This document shows, piece after piece, positions 24,013 to 32,704 of a stretch of DNA of 64,000 bases. This stretch comes from Brevibacillus brevis (GTDB lineage: Bacteria; Bacillota; Bacilli; Brevibacillales; Brevibacillaceae). The DNA lies in the NCBI RefSeq assembly GCF_900637055.1, contig NZ_LR134338.1, positions 970,501-1,034,500 on the forward strand, in the 5' to 3' direction. Within the stretch, counting starts at the first letter, position 1, and every line of letters starts with the position of its first letter. The notes beneath the pieces are model-generated. The model worked only from the letters and a program-made list of their open reading frames with translations, was not told where the DNA came from and did no database searches. The translations under genes and the position numbers were made by a program.

Positions 24013-25107
24013 ATGCGACTGAAATCCATTCAAAAATGCCAGCCGGGTGATAAACTGGCTCGTTCCATCTATACAGAGAATGGAACGATTCTCGTTGGGG
24101 CCGGAGTAGAACTAACCCAACGAATGATAGATCGACTCAAAATCAAAAACGTGAACAGTCTCTACATCCAAGACAAGCGTACCGATGATATCATCGTGGA
24201 GACAGTCATTTCCGAAAATACTCGCAGACAAGCAATGTCCATGATTCATGATACATTCCGAACCGTTCATCAAGTCCCGGACAAATGGCAGCAGCTTTTT
24301 TCGGACAAGGGTTTGGGACGTAAGCTGCGAGATGTCATGCAGATCGTTGCGGATGAACTGAACAACAGTGATTCAGCCATGAATTTATTGGCAGATGCTT
24401 GTGCCTTCGACAATTACATATTCACGCACTCATTTAACGTTGCCTTGTATAGCACAGCTCTCGCCATAAATACCGGCTGTTCGGAAAAAGATGTGTTGGA
24501 GATTAGTATTGGCGGTATGCTCCACGACATCGGAAAAGTGCATATCCCAGACAACATTTTGAAAAAGCCAGGCCGTCTTACGCAAGAAGAATTTGAAATC
24601 ATGAAAAGACATACGGAGATCGGTTTTGAAATGCTTCGTCGACAAGACGACATCCCGTTGCTTGCAGCCCATTGCGCTTTCCAGCATCACGAGCGCTGGG
24701 ATGGCTCCGGATATCCTCGGCACCTGAAAAAAGAAGAGATTCATCCGTTTGGTCGCTTGATGGCAGTGGCTGATGTATTCGATGCCCTGACATCGCATCG
24801 GGTATACCGTCGCGGAATGCTTCCTCACGAAGCGATGGAGGTGCTCTACTCCGGTTCAGGCAAACTGTTTGACCATGTGTATGTAGAGGCTTTGCGAAAT
24901 ACGATTGCACTCTACCCTGTTGGTCTGACCGTCACTCTGAACAATGGGCTGTCTGGTGTCGTGGTCGACTCGAACAAAGGAATGCCGAGCCGCCCGATCG
25001 TCAGAGTTCTGGTGGATGAAGAAGGTAGGGATATCGAGCATCCTTATGAGTGTGACTTGTCCAAAATGCTGACGCTTATGATCATCGCCTGTGGTGATTT
25101 GGTATAA
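24013..25107 (+). CDS. HD-GYP domain phosphodiesterase
   Basis: 364 residues, ATG after GGAAAGGAA. Residues 1-75 form an N-terminal DUF3391-like region. The HD-GYP domain (~130-300) is complete: THSFNVALYSTALA, GGMLHDIGKVHIPDNILKKP, and HHERWDGSGYP near 230-240. Such enzymes hydrolyse cyclic-di-GMP. A C-terminal ~65-residue beta domain (LTVTLNNGLSGVVVDSNKG) follows. No membrane segment is present. It converges on corA with no spacing. Confidence 0.85.
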   Translation: MRLKSIQKCQPGDKLARSIYTENGTILVGAGVELTQRMIDRLKIKNVNSLYIQDKRTDDIIVETVISENTRRQAMSMIHDTFRTVHQVPDKWQQLFSDKGLGRKLRDVMQIVADELNNSDSAMNLLADACAFDNYIFTHSFNVALYSTALAINTGCSEKDVLEISIGGMLHDIGKVHIPDNILKKPGRLTQEEFEIMKRHTEIGFEMLRRQDDIPLLAAHCAFQHHERWDGSGYPRHLKKEEIHPFGRLMAVADVFDALTSHRVYRRGMLPHEAMEVLYSGSGKLFDHVYVEALRNTIALYPVGLTVTLNNGLSGVVVDSNKGMPSRPIVRVLVDEEGRDIEHPYECDLSKMLTLMIIACGDLV

Positions 25108-26043
25108 TCAGAGCCAGTCCTTCTTTTTGAAAATGAAAAACATCGTCGTGCCGATAGCCGCCATACATCCCAGCACGATGTAGTAGCCGTAGGGTGAACG
25201 CAGCTCAGGCATCACATCAAAGTTCATCCCGTAAATGCCGGTCACAATCGTCAACGGCATAAAAATCGTCGTCAAGGCGGTAAAGACACGCATAATATCG
25301 TTGGCTCTGCCGGCAAGCGCCGCTTGATACGCTTCGCGCAAGTTTCCGATGAGGTCGCGAAACGCTTCAAAGCTCTCTACAATTTTGCTGGCATCCTCTA
25401 CAATATCGCCAAAGTACTTCCGCAGATAAGGCTGAATGAGCGGGAGTTCTTTTTTATGTAGGGCGTCAATCAAATCCCGCTGGGGAACAAGCATTTTACG
25501 GGCGTACAAGATTTCACTGCGCAGCCCGATAATTTGATCCAGATGGGATTTTTTCGTGTGCATCAAAATTTGTTCTTCCAGATCTTCGAGCAGGTCTTCA
25601 ATTTTTTCGGTCACATCAAAATAACGATCAACAATTTGATCTACCAAGTAGTACAGAAACGCGTCGGGGCGATTGACCTCTTTTTCCCGGATGATCGACA
25701 GCATGGTAGCGAATTCGGGGGCCTCCTGCTTTGTTACAGTGATGATGGTGCTGCTGCCCAAAAAAATATTGATTTCGCGCAAGAAGATATCATGATTGTG
25801 GAAGGTAATGCCATTGATGACCATAAAGTAATGATCATCGTAATTTTGCAGCTTGGGCCGCTGTTCTTCCTCGTCGATACAGTCCTCGATAGCCAGATGA
25901 TGCAGTCCGAACAGCGGCTGTAAAATATCCAAATCGAATGGCGCGGCATGAATCCAGTAAAACCCGTTCACAGGTGGAGTAGCAGCCTCTTCGATGTCTT
26001 CTATCTCAGTGATGATTCCGTTTTGTACCAGTCTGATCTTCAT
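25108..26043 (-). CDS. corA: CorA-type Mg2+/Co2+ transporter
   Basis: 311 residues. The N-terminal cytosolic alpha/beta domain is followed by a long helix (REKEVNRPDAFLYYLVDQIV onwards) and two C-terminal membrane helices. The signature YGMNFD closes the first helix near residue 270, and a KKKDWL tail ends the protein. CorA channels admit Mg2+, sometimes Co2+ or Ni2+. The pentameric channel is inferred from the family. A 58-codon frame with a strong ribosome site overlaps its start. Confidence 0.9.
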   Translation of the reverse strand: MKIRLVQNGIITEIEDIEEAATPPVNGFYWIHAAPFDLDILQPLFGLHHLAIEDCIDEEEQRPKLQNYDDHYFMVINGITFHNHDIFLREINIFLGSSTIITVTKQEAPEFATMLSIIREKEVNRPDAFLYYLVDQIVDRYFDVTEKIEDLLEDLEEQILMHTKKSHLDQIIGLRSEILYARKMLVPQRDLIDALHKKELPLIQPYLRKYFGDIVEDASKIVESFEAFRDLIGNLREAYQAALAGRANDIMRVFTALTTIFMPLTIVTGIYGMNFDVMPELRSPYGYYIVLGCMAAIGTTMFFIFKKKDWL

Positions 26044-26182
26044 GATCGTTTCTCCTGCAAGTGGTTTCGGTTGCGGCGGGTAGACGGGGCCAGATCTGTG
26101 TGAGGATCAGTTCATAAGCAGAGCGAAGCGCTCGGCGGCTGGGCGGAGCCTGTGATGCACGCTGTTGCTTGGGAGTCGTCAT
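26006..26182 (-). CDS. Possible 58-residue basic protein overlapping corA start
   Basis: ATG 26182 lies nine bases after GAGGAGG. The frame encodes a basic peptide (MTTPKQQRASQAPPSRRALR onward) with one helix (SAYELILTQIW) and overlaps the first 38 nt of corA in another frame. It may be a real leader gene or a chance frame behind a leftover ribosome site. Confidence 0.3.
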   Translation of the reverse strand: MTTPKQQRASQAPPSRRALRSAYELILTQIWPRLPAATETTCRRNDHEDQTGTKRNHH

Positions 26183-26209
26183 GCAAGTTCGCCTCCTCGA
26201 TGAAAGTCT

Positions 26210-26380
26210 TCACCCTATACGTATGAACGTTAACTCGTCCTTTTTCCCGCTGCGGATGACAGCGATGACTTTTCCATATACGTCATCTTTCAAGAGGAGC
26301 TGCAGCAATGCACGCCCGACGAGTCCAGTCGCTCCAAATAATACCGCACGTTCATTGCCATAGTGTTCCTCACTTTCTAC
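26210..26380 (-). pseudogene. N-terminal fragment of a Rossmann-fold oxidoreductase
   Basis: The minus strand reads ERAVLFGATGLVGRALLQLL, then KDDVYGKVIAVIRS and a stop after about 57 codons. GATGLVG is the NAD(P)-binding loop of NmrA/epimerase-like proteins. The remaining ~150 or more residues are absent, and the codon at the expected start (behind GAGGGAGGGATC) is GTA. It is the stub of a deleted gene. Confidence 0.6.
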
Positions 26381-26479
26381 GATCCCTCCCTCTTATTTTA
26401 CCGTTTCGGACGGTTTGACCAAAGCCATTTTTTGCATACTACAGATAAGCTGAACAGATGAAAAGGTGGATGTATCGAC

Positions 26480-27271
26480 ATGTGGACAAACAAGAGGGCA
26501 GGTATGATTGGCTGCATCGTATGGATGTTGACAGGTGCCGGGTGGGGACAAACAGCTTTTGCCTTGGAGGCAAGAGACGTACAGCCTCCTCCGACTGTGT
26601 TCGAGGAAATTCAGATCAAACGGCAGGATGTGACAGGCGATGGCCGGCCGGATCTCGTTACGTTGCTAGGAAAGAGATTTGCGGCAGACAGTCCTTACTT
26701 CGAACGTGTAAAAATCATGGTTCAAGACCCCGTTGCGAAAAAAACAACCTTTTTTACCACACCGTATGGCGCTTATCAGCCGGAGATGTTCTTTTGTGAT
26801 TTTACCGGAGGGGGTGTGCAACAAATTTTGCTTCAGGCGCCGACTGGGGGCAGTGCAGGGACGTCTGAGTTTTATTTGTTCGCAGACAAGGACAACAAGC
26901 CGGCGATTCTGCCTGTTCCGCAGCCCTTGACGATTTCGGGCTCCTATCAGGATCATTACAAAGTGCCAATGACGATCAAGGAGACGGGGGAGACTGTTGT
27001 TCTCGATTTGTCTGATCGCAAAAAAATCTATGAAGAAAATGGTGTCTACAAGAACGGGAAGCTGGTTTCTCCCGTAGAGGTCATGCCTAACACGTTCAGC
27101 GTGCTCAAGCCCATCGATGAGAACCGCGATGGCATCTGTGAATTAAAAGGGGCACAGAGGGTCAGCGGTGTTGCCAACGCCGATACGATCGCGTATGTGG
27201 AGTCGTACTGGAAGTGGGACAAGACAAGCTGGAAGCTGCAACGGGCAGTCGTGAGGAAAGCGGAAATGTAG
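26480..27271 (+). CDS. Secreted protein with an FG-GAP/VCBS-like motif
   Basis: 263 residues. The signal peptide spans about residues 1-29 (GMIGCIVWMLTGAGWGQTAF, with ALA-type cleavage near AFALEA). IKRQDVTGDGRPDLVTLLG near residues 50-68 is the calcium-binding pattern of FG-GAP repeats, and PIDENRDGICELKGAQRVSG near 215 is a second. Proteins of this type are common in Paenibacillaceae and of unknown role. A GGTGG ribosome site lies before ATG. Confidence 0.65.
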   Translation: MWTNKRAGMIGCIVWMLTGAGWGQTAFALEARDVQPPPTVFEEIQIKRQDVTGDGRPDLVTLLGKRFAADSPYFERVKIMVQDPVAKKTTFFTTPYGAYQPEMFFCDFTGGGVQQILLQAPTGGSAGTSEFYLFADKDNKPAILPVPQPLTISGSYQDHYKVPMTIKETGETVVLDLSDRKKIYEENGVYKNGKLVSPVEVMPNTFSVLKPIDENRDGICELKGAQRVSGVANADTIAYVESYWKWDKTSWKLQRAVVRKAEM

Positions 27272-27290
27272 GCGTAGCTAGGCTCATACG

Positions 27291-27318
27291 ACCGCCCATG
27301 GTCAAGGTGGGCGGTTTA
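27291..27318 (+). terminator. Hairpin after the FG-GAP protein
   Basis: ACCGCCCA and TGGGCGGT arms with only TTT after, so efficiency is uncertain. Confidence 0.5.
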
Positions 27319-27394
27319 CACCCGTTTGTAAAGGGGTATATAATTGAAAGGATATTCCAGATATATATGTACTCGGATAAAAGGAGTTCAGGCT

Positions 27395-28711
27395 ATGAGC
27401 ACATGTCCGTTTTCCACCTTTTTTGGTTTGAAAGGGAAAGGAAAAAGTGAATCTTTTTTTCAGGGGGTGAAGGAAAAGGGGGAAGTGCAAATTGTAGGGA
27501 AAAACACCCTCACGAAGCAACTAGCAATGATCAACCTGACCGAAGAAGACCTGACCATTGTGAAAGCACTTCAGCCACTTATCATTCAAAATATTGACGC
27601 TATTGTCGACTATTTTTATGCCAGTATTGAGAAAGAACCGCTTTTAATGAAGATTGTCAACCAAAACAGCACGATTGAACGGTTGAAATTAACGCTGAAC
27701 CGCCATATCTCCGAAATGTTTTGCGGACGCATCGACAGTGCTTACATAGAACAGCGCAGTAGAATTGCGGTTATTCATATGAGAATTGGCTTGGAACCAA
27801 AATGGTACTTGAGTGCGTTCCAAAACATACAGGTTTCCTTGATAGATCTCTTGCATAAAAACATCGCGGACAAGGACGAATTCGTACAAGCCCTCACGGT
27901 TGTCACGAAGATTCTCAACATCGAACAGCAAATTGTGCTGGAGGAATACGAAAACGAGCATGAAAAGGCGCGGCGAGCGGAACAAGACAAAAAGGACGAG
28001 CTGCGAATCCTCCTGACCAATTCTGCGCATGAGCTGGCAGCGGTCTCAGAAGAAAACAGCGCGTCTGTTGTGCAATTGACAGAACAGTCGAGAGAAGTGC
28101 TTCGTTTTGCTGAAAATGGCACGGGCTTTTCCACGAAAGCACAAGACCTGTCCCGTGAAGGCAAAGAAAAGCTGGAAAAACAACAGGAACAAATGTGTTT
28201 GATTCAGAGCAGCGTCAAGCAAATCTCGGAAGAAATGAACGCGATGGAGGAAAACGCAGAAAAGATCCAAGGCATTGTAGAGGTCGTGACGGCAATTGCT
28301 GAGCAGACAAATCTCTTGGCGTTAAATGCTGCGATTGAAGCAGCACGTGCTGGCGAACAGGGACGCGGATTTGCTGTCGTAGCCGATGAGGTACGCAAGC
28401 TGGCAGAACAGACCAAAAAGTCAGTTTTCGGTGTGCGTGAGCTGATCGAGAAGACGAACCAACAGACAGTGGTCCTCTCGTCTGTCGTTGTAGAAATTCA
28501 GGCGCTGGTCCAATCAAGCACGGCGGTAGTAAACGAGACGAATGCCTTTTTTGAAGGAATCATGAGCGCTGTCTCTGACAGTAAAGAACAGAGCTCACGA
28601 ATTCAGCGTGAGCTGGAAAACTTCTTCAAAGTCATGGAGGATATGAACCAAGCGGTGGCACAGGTAGCCAGCTCTGCGGATGAGCTATCGGAAATAACAG
28701 AAAACCTGTAA
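27395..28711 (+). CDS. hemAT: Globin-coupled chemotaxis transducer HemAT
   Basis: 438 residues. ATG 27395 lies nine bases after AAGGAG. Residues ~30-190 form the protoglobin domain; the proximal haem His lies in [20 protein letters not shown] and [13 protein letters not shown] is the conserved G/H-helix segment. The methyl-accepting signalling domain has the hairpin tip [20 protein letters not shown]. There is no membrane segment, so it is a soluble oxygen sensor feeding CheA. The N-terminus carries an extra Cys-containing segment ([11 protein letters not shown]). Confidence 0.9.
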   Translation: MSTCPFSTFFGLKGKGKSESFFQGVKEKGEVQIVGKNTLTKQLAMINLTEEDLTIVKALQPLIIQNIDAIVDYFYASIEKEPLLMKIVNQNSTIERLKLTLNRHISEMFCGRIDSAYIEQRSRIAVIHMRIGLEPKWYLSAFQNIQVSLIDLLHKNIADKDEFVQALTVVTKILNIEQQIVLEEYENEHEKARRAEQDKKDELRILLTNSAHELAAVSEENSASVVQLTEQSREVLRFAENGTGFSTKAQDLSREGKEKLEKQQEQMCLIQSSVKQISEEMNAMEENAEKIQGIVEVVTAIAEQTNLLALNAAIEAARAGEQGRGFAVVADEVRKLAEQTKKSVFGVRELIEKTNQQTVVLSSVVVEIQALVQSSTAVVNETNAFFEGIMSAVSDSKEQSSRIQRELENFFKVMEDMNQAVAQVASSADELSEITENL

Positions 28712-28727
28712 AAAACAAAAATCAGTA

Positions 28728-29207
28728 TTAAGTTGTCGGTTCAAAGGGACAATATTGGCGGCAATTACGCAATGGAGGACTGTAAACGTTTACGGAAATA
28801 ACAGGACTTTGCCCATTGTTGCGAATGGCGTGAATTTCCCCAGGCTCTACAAAATAGTATTCACCCGTGCTGACATGTGTTGTTTGTGCTCGTTGTACTT
28901 CATTTTCATTATTCGTTTGGACATAAATCATATTCGTTAGCGTGCCTGAAACTACCAATTCCCATCCAAAAGAGTCACCGTGATTATGGGGGATGGATTC
29001 CTGATCTGTCGGCAGATGGATCAAGACAACCTCTACATGTGGCGTGGAGAATAATACTTTGCGTCCATAGGGTAGGTTTAGCGGCTCCGGGATGTATGGA
29101 CGGAGTTGTTCCATGCAAGGAGACAGGGAAATGAGAGCGTGTCTAAGCTGGGCAGGAGTAGGCGAAACGAGGGAGCCAAATGCTTGTTCCAGACGTGCCA
29201 GATTCAT
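28728..29207 (-). CDS. Cysteine dioxygenase-type cupin
   Basis: 159 residues. The cupin iron ligands are visible: HNHGDSFGWELVVSG (two His) and EPGEIHAIRNNG (third His), in the arrangement of type I cysteine dioxygenases. A C-terminal pair of Cys (RNCRQYCPF) is extra. The likely reaction is oxidation of cysteine or a related thiol to a sulfinate. It is convergent with hemAT, only 16 nt apart. A cre-like palindrome (TGTAAACGTTTACG) lies inside the gene and is not in a regulatory position. Confidence 0.75.
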   Translation of the reverse strand: MNLARLEQAFGSLVSPTPAQLRHALISLSPCMEQLRPYIPEPLNLPYGRKVLFSTPHVEVVLIHLPTDQESIPHNHGDSFGWELVVSGTLTNMIYVQTNNENEVQRAQTTHVSTGEYYFVEPGEIHAIRNNGQSPVISVNVYSPPLRNCRQYCPFEPTT

Positions 29208-29280
29208 AAATAACCTCCCAAACGAAAGTCATACTTCCTACACCATATGATCAAATTTCAAGAGTAGTGATAGCCTGAGC

Positions 29281-29309
29281 TTGTCCAAAAGGAAATTATT
29301 TACTATTAT
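29281..29309 (+). promoter_or_regulatory. Predicted SigA promoter of the MFS leader
   Basis: TTGTCC (29281-29286), 17 nt, TATTAT (29304-29309). It would start a transcript about 290 nt before the exporter gene. Confidence 0.5.
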
Positions 29310-29346
29310 TATTGTATTGTAAATCAACAGGATTACTTGAGTTTAG

Positions 29347-29375
29347 GGCGCTTTTAAAGAAAAAGCGTCTTTTTT
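29347..29375 (+). terminator. Intrinsic terminator inside the MFS leader
   Basis: GGCGCTTTT and AAAAGCGTC form a 9-bp stem with a 5 nt loop followed by TTTTTT. It points in the plus direction although the gene to its left is on the minus strand, so it can act only on a transcript begun just upstream. Confidence 0.75.
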
Positions 29376-29416
29376 GTGCTATCGACAATCAGCTCACTCA
29401 CCACCTATTATGGAGG

Positions 29417-29461
29417 TACGGCAACAAATGCCGTACAGGAAGATTTGGGGAAACGTCCCCC
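29417..29461 (+). other. Two further hairpins in the MFS leader
   Basis: TACGGCA/TGCCGTA (29417-29435, 5 nt loop) and GGGGA/TCCCC with an AACG loop (29447-29460). They may be part of a structured leader RNA; no known riboswitch class is recognised. Confidence 0.45.
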
Positions 29462-29521
29462 ATCAAAATATTTCGAGAAACATAAGCTTTTTCTGATTTT
29501 CATTCAAGAGGAGGCATGCGC

Positions 29522-29557
29522 ATGTCAACTGCCATAATCAGTGTACGCACCCACTAG
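29522..29557 (+). CDS. Leader peptide upstream of the MFS exporter
   Basis: Eleven codons, MSTAIISVRTH, with AGAGGAGG seven bases before ATG 29522. The peptide resembles short Erm-type stalling leaders (such as MCTSIAVVE...). The last codons overlap the left arm of a hairpin, and 16 nt after the stop begins a second hairpin that hides the exporter's ribosome site. A regulatory leader is the simplest reading. Confidence 0.55.
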   Translation: MSTAIISVRTH

Positions 29558-29602
29558 AGGGGGGCGTTGATTCAAACCACCTGTCATGATCGGGGAGGTT
29601 TG
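29546..29602 (+). promoter_or_regulatory. Attenuator-like hairpins covering the MFS ribosome binding site
   Basis: Hairpin A pairs CGCACCC (29546-29552) with GGGGGCG (29560-29566), overlapping the leader's last codons. Hairpin B pairs CAAACCACC (29573-29581) with GGAGGTTTG (29594-29602), eight pairs and one mismatch, burying GGGGAGG. GGGGCGTTG (29561-29569) can pair instead with CAAACCACC, which would free the ribosome site. Confidence 0.55.
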
Positions 29603-29603
29603 G

Positions 29604-30785
29604 ATGCAGATGAATAAGAAATGGTATTTGTATGTCAATGCGTTGTCATCCTTGGGATCACGGATGAATTTGATCGCGTGTAGCGCGTTGATTTTTACAT
29701 TTGAACATAGTGCTTATTGGATGACCGCTTTTTTCGTTGCAAGACAGCTAGGGGGGATGCTGTTTAGTCCCCTGGCAGGCATATTGGCTGATCGAATGGA
29801 CAGAAGGCGTACCATGATCGCAAGCGACTTGGGGGCCGGTCTTGCTATTTTGGCCATCGCTATTTATCCAACGCCGTATGTTTTAATCGCAGCGGCTTTT
29901 CTCAATGGAATGCTGTATACGCTGTTTCATATTAGCTTTCAGGCATCTTTGCCACAAATTTTTGGGAGTGAGCAACTGGTTCAGGTCAATGGATTAAAGG
30001 TCAGGCTGGAGTCATTGGTAGGGATCATGGGCTTCATGCTGGGAGGATGGCTGACAGATCACTACGGTTATACGATTGTGATCGCTCTGGATGCCGCCAG
30101 CTTTCTTTTCTCTGCATGGATTCTGACGAGACTTCGTTGGGAGGAGAAGGGAATGACTGCACTGGCTACGTCATCTGATGCGGGTATCAGAGGAAAAGCA
30201 GCGAGCGGCTTTCGTGTCACCCTTCGTTACTTGCGGGAAACACCTGTGCTTCTGACGATTAGCCTGTTAGCTTTTCTCGTATCGCTCAGCACGTCTGCGT
30301 ATAATTTCGGGTTGCCTTTTTTGGCGGATCAGTTGCGTGGCAGTGATGCTACCTTGCACGGATTGATGTGGACGGCGATGAGCGTCGGAGGCTTGATTGG
30401 CTCCTATGTGGCAGCTCGCTTGCGGGTGAAGCTGGTGAATGGGATGCTCGTCGGTTATGCTGTTTTTTCCGTGGGGATTGCAGGGGCATTCGCGGCAAAC
30501 CATGCTGTGTCTGTGCTATTGCTCTTGATTTTCGCGGGTCTGTTTTCCGGCGCAGCACAGGTTTATGAGAGCACACTCTTGCAACAAGCCCAAAATGAGC
30601 TGCGCGGCAAGGTGATGGGGGTGCAGGGGCTCTTGAGTCGAAGCGGGTACTTCGCTGGTTTTCTCATCGCTCCATTCATGACGGGTGCCTTCACTTTATT
30701 TGGGATGCTGGTCTTTGCCCAATTGATGTTTGTCGCAGGGCTGATCGGATTTAGTTTGTATCTTGTTTTTTCCCCAAAAAAATAG
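29604..30785 (+). CDS. MFS drug-exporter-like protein
   Basis: 393 residues from ATG 29604, five bases after GGGGAGG; ATG 29610 is also possible. Twelve membrane segments and the cytosolic signature ILADRMDRRRTMIASDLGAG between helices 2 and 3 place it in the MFS_3 group (macrolide efflux and enterobactin-exporter-like). GKVMGVQGLLSRSGYFAGFL near the end is typical. The leader upstream, with a small coding frame and a buried ribosome site, suggests inducible expression by a translation inhibitor. Substrate not known. Confidence 0.8.
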   Translation: MQMNKKWYLYVNALSSLGSRMNLIACSALIFTFEHSAYWMTAFFVARQLGGMLFSPLAGILADRMDRRRTMIASDLGAGLAILAIAIYPTPYVLIAAAFLNGMLYTLFHISFQASLPQIFGSEQLVQVNGLKVRLESLVGIMGFMLGGWLTDHYGYTIVIALDAASFLFSAWILTRLRWEEKGMTALATSSDAGIRGKAASGFRVTLRYLRETPVLLTISLLAFLVSLSTSAYNFGLPFLADQLRGSDATLHGLMWTAMSVGGLIGSYVAARLRVKLVNGMLVGYAVFSVGIAGAFAANHAVSVLLLLIFAGLFSGAAQVYESTLLQQAQNELRGKVMGVQGLLSRSGYFAGFLIAPFMTGAFTLFGMLVFAQLMFVAGLIGFSLYLVFSPKK

Positions 30786-30861
30786 AAATCTGGCTACTTG
30801 ATACACGTAGTCTTTTTTCCACCTTCTAACCATAGGATGTACCAGTTGGGAGGTGTCGGGA

Positions 30862-31578
30862 TTGGCCGTATTTCGACCCCGTCGGCGTTGGAGAAACCCG
30901 CTTTCACGTACGAAAGCGTTTTTGATCGCATTGGTTATCTTTTTTGTTTTGACGATACAGACACTTGTGTTTTTGCAAAATCGATTGGAGCCTACTCTCT
31001 TGATCCTGGCGACACAAAAAGCCGAGCAATTGGCGAAAGAAGCGATAACAGATGCCGTAACCAAGCGGATTTCGCAGCAAGGCGTCGACTTCAATCAGAT
31101 TGTCAAAATTGAAAAGAACAACGAGGGGCAGATTCAAGCGTACCAGTTCAACTTCAAGGAATATGCGAGAATCGTGGGCGAAACAACAGCGAGAGTCCAA
31201 AACAAGCTCCAAGAGTTCGAGCAAGAAAAAGTAGACCGCACGATCCCGCTTGGTTTGGCTACGGGGAACTCCTTTTTGGCATCAATGGGGCCGAATTTGC
31301 CAGTGACTTTCGTGCCCATTGGCTCGGTTAAGACCAAGCTGGAGACAGAGCTGAAGGAAGCAGGCATCAATATGGTGCTGGCGACGGTATATATTTTTGT
31401 GGAGGTCGATCTGCGCATTGTTATCCCTTTTGCGACTGAGGAGCAGACGGTCACGACAAAAATCCCGATCACGCACTCCTTGATCATTGGCGATGTACCG
31501 ACGTATTTGTACAACAACCCGGAAGGCAAGCCGGATGTGCCGCGTGCCCCTGGGGATACATCGACCAGCACTCCCTAA
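30862..31578 (+). CDS. yunB: Sporulation protein YunB
   Basis: 238 residues. TTG 30862 is preferred over GTG 30853, since GGGAGGTG then lies 6 nt upstream and GTG 30853 overlaps it. One N-terminal membrane anchor (AFLIALVIFFVLTIQTLVFL) is followed by KAEQLAKEAITDAVTKRISQ and a beta-rich domain with IPLGLATGNSFLASMGPNLP, all characteristic of YunB. In Bacillus it is made in the mother cell and needed for proper spore formation. It ends in a terminator. Confidence 0.85.
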   Translation: MAVFRPRRRWRNPLSRTKAFLIALVIFFVLTIQTLVFLQNRLEPTLLILATQKAEQLAKEAITDAVTKRISQQGVDFNQIVKIEKNNEGQIQAYQFNFKEYARIVGETTARVQNKLQEFEQEKVDRTIPLGLATGNSFLASMGPNLPVTFVPIGSVKTKLETELKEAGINMVLATVYIFVEVDLRIVIPFATEEQTVTTKIPITHSLIIGDVPTYLYNNPEGKPDVPRAPGDTSTSTP

Positions 31579-31590
31579 AGGATAACCAGG

Positions 31591-31622
31591 AAAAAGCGCC
31601 AGTCTGTTGCTGGTGCTTTTTT
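31591..31622 (+). terminator. Terminator of yunB
   Basis: AAAAAGCGCCA and TGGTGCTTTTTT arms, then more T residues. Confidence 0.85.
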
Positions 31623-31708
31623 GTTTTTTCGTTAGAGACCAAGGTTTGTTAATTATTCACATTTTCTGCAATCATTTGCCGCTATGATGAGAGTTGGATG
31701 TGATACCT

Positions 31709-32704
31709 ATGAAGAAACAAAAGAAAATCCTCTTTCTCAGCTTGTTAGTGGCAGGAACTCTGCTCGATTGGTCCAGTAGTCAGCAGAAACAGGACGTAGA
31801 TCCGTACACGATAGGAATTGTGATTGCCAATGAGGATAGAAAAGATAAAGTAGCGGGATTGAAGGCAGGATTGCAATCGCTAGGTCTCGGTGAAGGAGCA
31901 CGTGTTCAGTATGTGCCTGTGTATTTGAATACGGTTCCGACTCTTGAAGAGGAGCGCTCCCTTGTCCAGGACTTGATTTCAAAAAAGCCTGATGTAATCG
32001 TAACGACAGGGGCGCACGAGACCTTTTTGATTCAACAGGAGACAACGACGGTTCCCATTGTTTTTATTGGTGTCGCCTCATCGGTAGAGCTGCCTCTTGT
32101 TGAGACCGAGGGAACGGTTACGTGTGGAATCAGCAATGGCCAAATGAATGTCATTGGGAAAAGATTGGAGCTGACAACTCGTTTGTTGCCCGATGCCAAG
32201 CGCATTCTGATCATTGCCGATTCTCATGCTCCTACGACAGAGCAAGCTATCGTAGAAGCAGGGTCAGCTGCTTCCTTGCTTGGCGTTCGCTTGCAGGTGA
32301 AGCAGGTTGCTTCCTCAAAAGACCTAGAACAATTGCTCAGTAGGCTCTCTCCAGGAGAATACGACGCCATGCTTCCTTTACCTAGCTATGTTCTGGAAGA
32401 CGCGATTACCGATTGCTTGCCTCTTTTGATCGATAAGCAATTGTTTGTCATGGGCTCTTACCCAGAGCAGGTGAAGGCTGGCTTGTATGCCGCTTACGGC
32501 GTTTCCTTTCATGCACAAGGCATGCAGGCTGCTCATATGGTGGCTCGGGTGTTGGATGGAGTTCCTCCCACCGCTCTGTCAATCGAATGGCCCGATGACG
32601 TGCGTTTAGCTGTCAATGCCACTTCCCTGTCCAAGCTTCCGATTACCGTAACAGATCAACAGTGGTCACTGGCACAAGAATGGTATGGAGTGAAGAATAA
32701 ATGA
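31709..32704 (+). CDS. ABC-type substrate-binding protein (TrpX/ABC_sub_bind-like)
   Basis: 331 residues. I take ATG 31709 (MKKQKKILFLSLLVAGTLLD, a membrane anchor or signal) over TTG 31694; neither has a strong ribosome site. The mature part is the periplasmic-binding fold: TIGIVIANEDRKDKVAGLKA, KPDVIVTTGAHETFL, VPIVFIGVASSVELPLVE, GVSFHAQGMQAAHMVARVLD. No permease or ATPase gene is adjacent. It overlaps the histidine kinase gene by ATGA, so it is probably the ligand-sensing partner of the kinase. Confidence 0.75.
   Translation: MKKQKKILFLSLLVAGTLLDWSSSQQKQDVDPYTIGIVIANEDRKDKVAGLKAGLQSLGLGEGARVQYVPVYLNTVPTLEEERSLVQDLISKKPDVIVTTGAHETFLIQQETTTVPIVFIGVASSVELPLVETEGTVTCGISNGQMNVIGKRLELTTRLLPDAKRILIIADSHAPTTEQAIVEAGSAASLLGVRLQVKQVASSKDLEQLLSRLSPGEYDAMLPLPSYVLEDAITDCLPLLIDKQLFVMGSYPEQVKAGLYAAYGVSFHAQGMQAAHMVARVLDGVPPTALSIEWPDDVRLAVNATSLSKLPITVTDQQWSLAQEWYGVKNK

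Noticed and set aside
28780..28795. cre-like palindrome TGTAAACGTTTACG
   Set aside because: It lies near the 3' end inside the cysteine dioxygenase-type gene, not at a promoter.
29417..29461. Guanidine-II (mini-ykkC) riboswitch
   Set aside because: There are two hairpins, but neither loop has the ACGR pattern.
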